Positions 13,891-19,754 of a DNA stretch of 19,754 nucleotides are shown here, one piece after another. The translations under genes and the position numbers were made by a program. This DNA comes from Clostridia bacterium (GTDB lineage: Bacteria > Bacillota_A > Clostridia > Christensenellales > Aristaeellaceae): positions 1-19,754 of the forward strand of contig JAFXSH010000008.1 of assembly GCA_017525805.1 (NCBI GenBank). The letters run 5' to 3'. Below the pieces are notes generated by a model that saw nothing but the letters and a program-made list of their open reading frames with translations, made no database searches and was not told the DNA's origin. Each line of letters opens with the position of its first letter. Position 1 is the stretch's first letter.

Positions 13891-15815
13891 GCATGACCAT
13901 TGCGCAGAAAATCATCGCGGCCCATAAGCTTTCCGGGGACATGACGCCCGGCAGCGAAATCGGCCTGAAAATCGACCAGACCCTGACCCAGGACGCCACG
14001 GGCACCATGGCCTATCTGGCTTTGGAAAACATCGGCATCCCCAGGGTTAAAACGGAAAAGTCCATCGCCTATATTGACCACAACACCCTCCAGTGCGGCT
14101 TTGAAAACGCCGACGATCACCGGTATATTCAATCCGTGGCCCGGAAATACGGCGTTTACTATTCCCGCCCCGGCAACGGCATCTGCCATCAGGTGCATTT
14201 GGAGCGCTTCGGCAAGCCGGGCAAGACCCTCATCGGTTCCGACAGCCATACGCCCACCGCCGGAGGCCTGGGCATGCTGGCTATGGGCGCGGGCGGCATG
14301 GACGTGGCCGTAGCCATGGGCGGCGGCGCGTACTACATCACCATGCCCAAAATGTACAAGGTGAATCTGACCGGCAAGCTGTCCCCCTGGGTCACCGCCA
14401 AGGACGTGAGCTTGGAGATCCTGCGCATCCTGTCCGTCAAGGGTGGCGTGGGAGCCATCATCGAATGGGGCGGCGAGGGCGCGAAAACCCTGTCCGTGCC
14501 GGAGCGTGCCACCATCACCAACATGGGTGCGGAATTAGGCGCTACCACCTCTATCTTCCCCTCCGATGAAGTGACCTTGGCGTTCCTCAAGGCCCAGGGC
14601 CGGGAGGCGGACTTCATGCCGCTGGAAAGCGACCCGGACGCCGTATACGATAAAGTGATCGATATCGACCTTTCTTCCCTCCAGCCCCTGGTGGCCTGTC
14701 CCCATTCGCCGGACAACGTGGCCCCCGCCGCGGATAAGGGAAATATCGCCGTTTCCCAGGTATGCATCGGCAGCTGCACCAATTCTTCCCTGCGGGATAT
14801 GCTGCGGGTGGCCGCCATTTTGAAGGGCAAGCGCATTGCCGATTCCGTCAGCCTGTCCATCTCCCCCGGCACCCGTCAGGTGCTTTCCATGCTTTCGGAT
14901 AGTGGCGCGCTGAGCGACCTCATCGCCGCCGGGGCGCGCATCCTCGAATGCGCCTGCGGCCCCTGCATCGGTATGGGCTTCTCCCCCGTGTCCGGCGGCG
15001 TGAGCGTGCGCACCTTCAACCGCAATTTTGAGGGCCGCAGCGGCACCAAAGACGGTCAGGTATACCTGGCTTCTCCCGAAACCGCGGCGGCGGCGGCGCT
15101 GACCGGCTTCATTACCGATCCCCGCGCCTTGGGCGATTATCCCGAAGTAAACCTGCCCGATACCTTCAAGGCCGACGACAGCGGCGTGATCTCCCCCTCT
15201 CCGGCGGATGAAGCGGAGGCCCTCACCGTGGAACGCGGCCCCAACATCAAGCCCTTCCCCAAGGGCGAACCGCTGCCCGATACGATGGCCCTGCCCGTGT
15301 CCCTCAAGGTGGGCGACAACATCACCACCGACCATATCATGCCCGCCGGGGCCAAGGTGCTGCCCTTCCGCAGCAACATTCCCAAGATGAGCGAATTCTG
15401 CTTCGGCGTATGCGACGAAGCCTTCCCCGAACGGGCCAAGGCCCTGGGCCGCAGCTGTGTGGTGGGCGGGGCCAATTACGGCCAGGGTTCCTCCCGTGAG
15501 CACGCCGCCCTGGTGCCCCTGTACTTAGGCGTGCGGCTGGTGATCGCCCAGTCCTTTGCCCGCATTCACGCGGCCAACCTGATCAACGCGGGCATCCTGC
15601 CCCTGACTTTCGACGATCCCGCCGATTACGCCGCGCTGAACCAGGGCGATACCCTGACCCTTGAAAACATTCACAGCCAGATCGCCACTGGCCATGTTAC
15701 CGCCACGACGGACGGCGGAAAAACCATCCGCCTTTCCTATCCCCTTACCGACCGGCAGATCGCCATCCTGAAAGCGGGCGGGCTGCTCAACTATACCAAG
15801 GAGGCAAGCGTATGA
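13887..15815 (+). CDS. Aconitate hydratase
   Basis: 642 residues; the start ATG overlaps the regulator's stop (ATGA). It belongs to the short aconitase type (about 640 residues, as in many anaerobes), not the 900-residue AcnA/AcnB. The [4Fe-4S] ligands are visible: C297 in CIGSCTNSS, and C357 and C360 in CACGPCIGMG. The N-terminal IDHNTLQ (in YIDHNTLQCG) and GSDSHTPTAGGLGM are the substrate-site motifs. The swivel domain has ANYGQGSSREHAALVP (529-544) with the catalytic SSRE/H pattern. It interconverts citrate and isocitrate in the cytosol and links the flanking enzymes. It could be homoaconitase if the first gene were a homocitrate synthase, but the operon fits citrate. Confidence 0.93.
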   Translation: MSMTIAQKIIAAHKLSGDMTPGSEIGLKIDQTLTQDATGTMAYLALENIGIPRVKTEKSIAYIDHNTLQCGFENADDHRYIQSVARKYGVYYSRPGNGICHQVHLERFGKPGKTLIGSDSHTPTAGGLGMLAMGAGGMDVAVAMGGGAYYITMPKMYKVNLTGKLSPWVTAKDVSLEILRILSVKGGVGAIIEWGGEGAKTLSVPERATITNMGAELGATTSIFPSDEVTLAFLKAQGREADFMPLESDPDAVYDKVIDIDLSSLQPLVACPHSPDNVAPAADKGNIAVSQVCIGSCTNSSLRDMLRVAAILKGKRIADSVSLSISPGTRQVLSMLSDSGALSDLIAAGARILECACGPCIGMGFSPVSGGVSVRTFNRNFEGRSGTKDGQVYLASPETAAAAALTGFITDPRALGDYPEVNLPDTFKADDSGVISPSPADEAEALTVERGPNIKPFPKGEPLPDTMALPVSLKVGDNITTDHIMPAGAKVLPFRSNIPKMSEFCFGVCDEAFPERAKALGRSCVVGGANYGQGSSREHAALVPLYLGVRLVIAQSFARIHAANLINAGILPLTFDDPADYAALNQGDTLTLENIHSQIATGHVTATTDGGKTIRLSYPLTDRQIAILKAGGLLNYTKEASV

Positions 15816-16945
15816 ACCAGCAGGAATATATCGACCAGGCGGTGGCCCATTACCGTGAATTGCTCCTTTCCCAGGTAGACCGGGCGGAGAAAATGAACAA
15901 GGTGGAAGCCCCGGAAAAGAAAAGCAAAACCGTCATCGGCGTAGTAGGCGGCGACGGCATCGGCCCCATCATCACCGCCCAGGCCCAGCGGGCGCTGGAA
16001 GCGCTTCTTTCTGATGAAATCAAAGCCGGGACCATTGAGCTGCGCGCCATCGAAGGCCTGACCATCGAAAACCGCTTAGCCGTGGGCAAAGCTGTGCCGG
16101 ACGACGTGCTGGCCGAAATCAAAGCCTGCGACGTGCTTTTGAAGGGCCCCATCACCACCCCCTCCGGCGGCGAACAGCTGGAAAGCGCCAACGTGGCTCT
16201 GCGCCGGGAACTGGACCTGTACGCCAACGTGCGCCCCGTGTGCGTGCCCGAGGAGGGCATCGACTGGATGTTCTTCCGGGAGAATACCGAGGGCGAATAT
16301 ACCTTGGGCAGCAAGGGCATCGAAATTCCCGGATTGCTGACCATGGATTTCAAAGTCACCACCGTGGCAGGCACCCGCCGCATCGCCCGGGCCGCCTTCG
16401 AGTTCGCCCGGAAAAACGGCAAAAGCCACGTGGCCATCGTGACCAAATCCAACATCATGAAAAAAACCGACGGCATGTTTTCCATCCTCTGCCGGGAAAT
16501 CGCCGCCGAATATCCGGAGATTCAGGCAGACGAATATTTCATCGACATCATGAGCGCCAACCTGCTGAAAACCAACATGCGCAGCACCCTGCAGGTGTTC
16601 GTGATGCCCAACCTGTACGGCGACATCATCACCGACGAAGCGGCCCAGATTCAGGGCGGCGTGGGCACCGCGGGCAGCGCCAACATCGGCGATAAATGCG
16701 CCATGTTCGAGGCCATCCATGGTTCCGCCCCCCGCATGATCGCCCGGGGCATGGGCGATTACGCCAACCCGGAAAGCATCCTCCGCGCCGCCGTCATGCT
16801 GCTCCAGCACATCGGCATGCCGGACAAGGCCGCGAAATTAGCCGCCGCCATCGAAACCGCCAACCAGGTCTCCCCCATCACCGGCACCAAGGAGGGCGCG
16901 TCCTGCGCCCAGTTCGGCGACGCGGTGATCGCGGCGCTGACGTAA
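15812..16945 (+). CDS. Isocitrate dehydrogenase (isocitrate/isopropylmalate family)
   Basis: 377 residues; its ATG overlaps the aconitase stop by four bases. A 38-residue polar N-terminal extension precedes the core VIGVVGGDGIGP. Isocitrate-site residues match the E. coli pattern: S125, N127 and R131 in ESANVALRRELDL, R141 in NVRP, and R156 and Y163 in FRENTEGEY. NLYGDIITDEAAQ is the metal/dimer motif, and HGSAPR (303-308) is the cofactor motif. The enzyme oxidises isocitrate to 2-oxoglutarate and CO2. The positions that set cofactor choice (K344/Y345 in the NADP enzyme, D/I in NAD enzymes) are R308 and M309 here, so NAD or NADP cannot be assigned. The S and N substrate residues favour isocitrate over isopropylmalate. 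It is the last gene of the operon. Confidence 0.92.
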   Translation: MNQQEYIDQAVAHYRELLLSQVDRAEKMNKVEAPEKKSKTVIGVVGGDGIGPIITAQAQRALEALLSDEIKAGTIELRAIEGLTIENRLAVGKAVPDDVLAEIKACDVLLKGPITTPSGGEQLESANVALRRELDLYANVRPVCVPEEGIDWMFFRENTEGEYTLGSKGIEIPGLLTMDFKVTTVAGTRRIARAAFEFARKNGKSHVAIVTKSNIMKKTDGMFSILCREIAAEYPEIQADEYFIDIMSANLLKTNMRSTLQVFVMPNLYGDIITDEAAQIQGGVGTAGSANIGDKCAMFEAIHGSAPRMIARGMGDYANPESILRAAVMLLQHIGMPDKAAKLAAAIETANQVSPITGTKEGASCAQFGDAVIAALT

Positions 16946-16959
16946 AAAAGATACATATG

Positions 16960-16998
16960 AAAAAGGAATCGGGAGAAATCCAAACCCGATTCCTTTTT
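16960..16998. terminator. Bidirectional rho-independent terminator
   Basis: A 14-bp perfect stem (16960-16973 with 16985-16998), loop of 11, with A-run and T-run ends. It serves the operon from the left and the phosphoribosyltransferase gene, which ends at 17018, from the right. Confidence 0.9.
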
Positions 16999-17017
16999 GA
17001 TTGCTGTTTTTTGAGGC

Positions 17018-17578
17018 TTATCCCTTCACCGTTCCGTCGGCGTTGAACAGGGGCAGCTTTTCCAGGTAAATGATGTCGTCCCGTTCGGTGGCGTCGCCCT
17101 CGGCCAGAATGGCCATTTTGCCCACGATGTTGCCGCCCGCCTGCTTCACCAGTTCTTCGATGGCCTTGAGGCTTTCGCCGGTGGAAATCACGTCGTCCAC
17201 GATCAGCACGCGCTTGCCCTTCATGTATTCCGCGTCGTCCCCGTCTAAGCACAGGGTCTGCTCGTGGTCGGTGGTGATGGAATTCACCTTCACGGTGAAC
17301 ACATTTTTCATGTACAGTTTAGGCGCCTTCCGGGCCAGCAGATAGCGGTTGGTGCCCGCCTGGCGCGCCATTTCATAACCCAGCGGAATGCCCTTGCTTT
17401 CGGCGGTGATCAGCACGTCGTATTCCGGCGCTTTTTTCAGCAGTTCCCGGGCGCAGGCTACGGTCAGTTCCACGTCGCCGAAAATCACGAAGGCACCGAT
17501 GTACAGGTCGTCCGTCACCGGGCACAGGGGCAGTTCGCGCTTGAGGCCCGCGATGGTCATGGGATAAGTCATGCTCAT
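17018..17578 (-). CDS. Purine-type phosphoribosyltransferase (Apt-like)
   Basis: 186 residues from the ATG at 17578 (MSMTYPMTIAGLKRELPLC). The longer frame to 17632 would begin upstream of the predicted transcription start. AGAGGG lies 11 bases before this ATG, a slightly long spacing. It is a type-I PRTase: the PRPP motif VLIVDDVISTGES is at 124-136, ESKGIPLGYEMA is at 60-71, and the flexible loop and dimer regions are typical of adenine or xanthine phosphoribosyltransferase. It would make nucleoside monophosphate from a free base and PRPP in the cytosol. The substrate (adenine, hypoxanthine or xanthine, or an orotate relative) is not settled. It stands alone as a gene with its own promoter and operator. 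Confidence 0.85.
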   Translation of the reverse strand: MSMTYPMTIAGLKRELPLCPVTDDLYIGAFVIFGDVELTVACARELLKKAPEYDVLITAESKGIPLGYEMARQAGTNRYLLARKAPKLYMKNVFTVKVNSITTDHEQTLCLDGDDAEYMKGKRVLIVDDVISTGESLKAIEELVKQAGGNIVGKMAILAEGDATERDDIIYLEKLPLFNADGTVKG

Positions 17579-17610
17579 GGAGAATTCATCCCTCTCGATC
17601 TTATAATCAT

Positions 17611-17630
17611 GGTAACAAGAAATTGTTACC
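17611..17630. promoter_or_regulatory. Palindromic operator at the phosphoribosyltransferase promoter
   Basis: GGTAACAA (17611-17618) and its perfect inverse TTGTTACC (17623-17630) are separated by four bases. The site overlaps the predicted start (near 17628), so a bound repressor would block transcription. I cannot name the regulator; it does not match the PurR box I know. Confidence 0.6.
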
Positions 17631-17634
17631 ACTT

Positions 17635-17664
17635 ATTTTAGCAGGATTCTCCACGGTTTGTCAA
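17635..17664 (-). promoter_or_regulatory. Promoter of the phosphoribosyltransferase gene (TTGACA-18-TAAAAT)
   Basis: A perfect TTGACA (17659-17664), an 18-base spacer and TAAAAT (17635-17640) with TGC extension. It is the strongest promoter-like sequence in the window. Confidence 0.7.
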
Positions 17665-17680
17665 TCGCTGATTTGCGCGT

Positions 17681-18721
17681 TCACCCTACGTCCACGAACA
17701 TGGGATAGGGCAGATAGCGGGCGTAGGGCAGCTTATCCATGGTTACGTAGCCCGCAGGGGCGGCCAGCACGTCGGGGACGCGGTTCACGATGGTAGCGCA
17801 GGTGTGGGCCACGGTATCGGGCTTCAAAACGGAAAAATGCGTGTCCGGCTCGCCGCGGATGGTGAATTCGCACAGGTCGCCTTCCCCCTGCTCGTAGACC
17901 TTGCCGATGCACTGGGTTTCCACCACGATGCCCTGATGGGTCACGGTGGTGACCACGGCGCTCATGCCGATGGCGCGGCCCTTTTCGATAGTTCCGCCCA
18001 TGGTGTCGCTGTGCACGTCGTGGTCGGCAAAGACCGGCACGGCTTTCTGTTTAGTTTGTTCCACGCTCAGGCCTAACTTCATACAAAGCGCTTCGTTGCT
18101 GTTCCACACATAGGCGGGCAGGGAAACGCTGTGAGCGATGTCCCGTTCAAATTCCTCCGCCGTCAGGCCCACGCCGTGGGCTTTGGCCAGGGCAATCCCG
18201 TAGTCCTCCACGTCGTAGCTCACCGCGCCGTCGATTTCGGAGATATGGTGCACGCCGCCCGCGATACAAGCCGGGAAGTTCACCCAGAACACATCCTGCA
18301 TGCCGCTGCCCACGATGGTGCAGCCCATGCGCCGGGCCAGGGCGTCCAACTGATTGGTGATGGCGGGGGAAGTCGTCCAGGGATAGAGGGCTTCTTCCGC
18401 CGTGGTGATCACGTTGATGCCTCGGGTCACGCAGTCCAAAATGGGCTTGTGCATGTCGGGCAGGAAGCTCTGCAATGTCAGTACGGCGATATCGGCGCTG
18501 CAATTGTCCAGTACGGTATCGTTATCCCGCATGATCTTCACGCCGGTATGCCGGCCCAGGCCGCAGATTTCGCCGATGTCCTTATCGATCAGGTTTTCGT
18601 CGATGTCGATGGCGCCCACTACCTCCGCGCCCTTTTCCATCAGGTAGCGCATGATGATCCGCCCCATTTTGCCGCAGCCGTACTGCACCACGCGGATCTT
18701 GTCCCAGGTTCCATGATTCAT
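17681..18721 (-). CDS. Diaminopentanoate dehydrogenase / dihydrodipicolinate reductase-like oxidoreductase
   Basis: 346 residues from the ATG at 18721; the GTG at 18730 lies within the ribosome site GGGAGGTGG. The Rossmann signature GCGKMG is at 15-20 (RVVQYGCGKMGRIIM), and AIDIDENLIDKDIG is the second strand. The rest follows the dihydrodipicolinate-reductase-like family that includes 2,4-diaminopentanoate dehydrogenase of ornithine fermentation (about 340-350 residues): NVITTAEEALYPW, GSGMQDVFWVNFPACIAGG, HTCATIVNRVPDVLAAPAG. If that substrate is right it oxidatively deaminates 2,4-diaminopentanoate with NAD(P). None of the other ornithine-pathway genes are nearby, so substrate choice is inferred. 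A 5-bp hairpin covers the ribosome site. Confidence 0.8.
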   Translation of the reverse strand: MNHGTWDKIRVVQYGCGKMGRIIMRYLMEKGAEVVGAIDIDENLIDKDIGEICGLGRHTGVKIMRDNDTVLDNCSADIAVLTLQSFLPDMHKPILDCVTRGINVITTAEEALYPWTTSPAITNQLDALARRMGCTIVGSGMQDVFWVNFPACIAGGVHHISEIDGAVSYDVEDYGIALAKAHGVGLTAEEFERDIAHSVSLPAYVWNSNEALCMKLGLSVEQTKQKAVPVFADHDVHSDTMGGTIEKGRAIGMSAVVTTVTHQGIVVETQCIGKVYEQGEGDLCEFTIRGEPDTHFSVLKPDTVAHTCATIVNRVPDVLAAPAGYVTMDKLPYARYLPYPMFVDVG

Positions 18722-18730
18722 GGTTTCCAC

Positions 18731-18744
18731 CTCCCGTATGGGAG
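18731..18744 (-). promoter_or_regulatory. Hairpin covering the dehydrogenase ribosome site
   Basis: On the minus strand CTCCC, ATAC, GGGAG forms a tight stem-loop. Its 3' arm contains most of the GGGAGG ribosome site of the gene starting at 18721. It could lower translation unless opened. Confidence 0.4.
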
Positions 18745-18859
18745 AAGCATGCGCGGAAACGGGGCCTTTTATGCGGAAAGCATACCGGTCAATTGTAAAA
18801 AAATTGCAAAAACTATATTCTTTTTCGTTCTCATTATTTTTTATTTAAGGTTCCCGTGT

Positions 18860-18865
18860 TATACT
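18860..18865 (+). promoter_or_regulatory. Extended -10 of the metallo-beta-lactamase gene
   Basis: TGTTATACT has TG-n-TATACT. No convincing -35 sits 17 bases upstream, only a T-run, so this may rely on the extended -10. The region 18745-18859 is AT-rich and has no gene. Confidence 0.4.
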
Positions 18866-18890
18866 GTAATGGAACTGGAGGTGTTGATTC

Positions 18891-19754
18891 ATGAAAAAAT
18901 GCGCTCTGATCCTGACCCTGACGTTGATAACCGGCCTGTTTTCCGCCTGCGCCGTATCGGAAACGGGAACTGCCGATGAATTGCGGCTGGTCTGCCTGAA
19001 CATCGGCAAGGCGGACTGCATGCTGTTGCTGTATCAGAACGAAGCGTATTTGATCGATACCGGTTATGAACAAAGCTGGCCCGCCCAGGAAGCCTTGCTG
19101 CGCCAATACGGCGTGAGCCGCCTGAACGGCGTGTTTTTGACCCACTGCCATGAGGATCATTTGGGCGGGCTGATGAAGCTGGCGCAAAGCGAGATCCAGG
19201 TGGACGCCTGGTACGCCGCCAAAATTTATTCCGGTCTGACTGCCGATCAGCATCCCGCCGCGCTGGCCGCGGCGGCGCGAAATGAAAATGTTTCCTGGCT
19301 GGAAACCGGGAATAAACTCCCTGTGGGCGCCGACGGGGCGTTCACCGTGCTGGGCCCTCTGACCCTGAATCCCAATAACGAAAATAACAATTCCCTAGTG
19401 ATGCGCTTTTCCTGCGGCCAGGGCAGCATCCTGCTGGCCGGGGATATGAAGGAGGACGAGGAATACGAGCTGCTGCAGGCCGGCGCTTTTTCCTCCTGCG
19501 ACGTGCTCAAGGCAGGCCACCACGGCGACAATAACGCCACCGGCAAGCAAATGCTGAGAATCGTGCAGCCGAAGATTGCCGTCATCCTTACCGATTCCCG
19601 GGAAGAGCCGGACACTCCCGCCGCCTCCACCCTGAAACGCTTGGCGGAAGTGGGATGCTCCGTCTATATTTCCCAGGATTTTCACGACGCGCTGCTGATC
19701 ACCCTGAAAAAGGGCCAGAAGCCCCTGGTATCGGATGTGGAATGGGACGGCGCG
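18891..19754 (+). CDS. ComEC-like metallo-beta-lactamase lipoprotein (3' partial)
   Basis: 288 codons are open and run to the edge of the window. GGAGGTG sits 7 bases before the ATG. Residues 1-20 are a lipoprotein signal peptide with lipobox LFSAC (C20). The domain resembles the MBL half of ComEC and related exported hydrolases: IGKADCMLLL, YLIDTG, the metal motif THCHEDHLGG (H85, H87, D89, H90), LLAGDM (D185) and GHHG (H210, H211). The protein would sit on the outer face of the membrane and hydrolyse a nucleic acid or other phosphodiester. It has no ComEC channel part in the visible sequence. It diverges from the dehydrogenase gene. The stop codon is outside the window. Confidence 0.88.
   Translation, partial: MKKCALILTLTLITGLFSACAVSETGTADELRLVCLNIGKADCMLLLYQNEAYLIDTGYEQSWPAQEALLRQYGVSRLNGVFLTHCHEDHLGGLMKLAQSEIQVDAWYAAKIYSGLTADQHPAALAAAARNENVSWLETGNKLPVGADGAFTVLGPLTLNPNNENNNSLVMRFSCGQGSILLAGDMKEDEEYELLQAGAFSSCDVLKAGHHGDNNATGKQMLRIVQPKIAVILTDSREEPDTPAASTLKRLAEVGCSVYISQDFHDALLITLKKGQKPLVSDVEWDGA

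Noticed and set aside
1..19754. CRISPR array
   Set aside because: No regularly spaced repeats with unique spacers; the only repeats are the tRNA-derived and short motif copies listed.

Overview
The window looks like a chromosome segment of an anaerobic Clostridia-type Bacillota (Firmicutes) that carries a mobile-element scar at a tRNA-Arg locus. The evidence is strong AGGAGG-type ribosome sites, a Re-citrate synthase/aconitase/isocitrate dehydrogenase operon, a diaminopentanoate-dehydrogenase-like enzyme and Firmicutes-type accessory genes. The backbone genes (about 9650-19754, and also 1-3580) are GC-rich. The stretch 3600-6820 is visibly AT-rich, which suggests imported DNA. A placement near Christensenellales or Oscillospirales is only a guess.

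Layout. (1) 1-3580, minus strand: the N-terminal 1193 codons of a very large DNRLRE/RHS (YD-repeat) protein that runs off the left edge. (2) 3686-8948: a small integrative element or its remnant. It holds an SSB-like OB-fold gene with a short leader ORF, a SLOG/DUF1273-like unknown gene, an XRE repressor transcribed divergently from it, an OLD-type ATPase whose 3' end has been replaced in frame by the end of a DeoR-like HTH gene, a 500-bp gene-free stretch, an excisionase-like HTH protein and a tyrosine integrase. (3) 8933-9641: the attachment region. It contains an array of ATTAGCA motifs, an intact tRNA-Arg(CCT) with its terminator, a decayed second tRNA-Arg(CCT), and a third 5'-half tRNA-Arg. 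A 66-bp perfect direct repeat joins the first and third copies, and the presumed original tRNA promoter lies beyond the third. (4) 9654-11660, minus: an Lgt-fold membrane protein and an exported phosphodiester-glycosidase-like protein under one promoter. (5) 11748-16998, plus: Re-citrate synthase, FCD-type GntR regulator, aconitase and isocitrate dehydrogenase in one tightly coupled operon ending in a bidirectional terminator. (6) 17018-17664, minus: a purine-type phosphoribosyltransferase with a strong promoter and a palindromic operator. (7) 17681-18721, minus: a diaminopentanoate/dihydrodipicolinate-reductase-like dehydrogenase. (8) 18891-end, plus: a ComEC-like metallo-beta-lactamase lipoprotein cut by the right edge.

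How the genes work together. The operon in (5) would make 2-oxoglutarate (hence glutamate) from acetyl-CoA and oxaloacetate by the anaerobe route. The regulator gene sits inside the operon, and a TTGTATACA-type palindrome overlaps its start point, so autoregulation is likely. The integrase and excisionase with the tRNA att array mark a hotspot that seems to have been used more than once. The most unusual items are the tRNA-Arg repeat array, the chimeric ATPase-HTH gene, and the divergent promoter pair that shares one palindromic -35 element. No complete known defence system is present; the OLD-type ATPase looks like a broken one.
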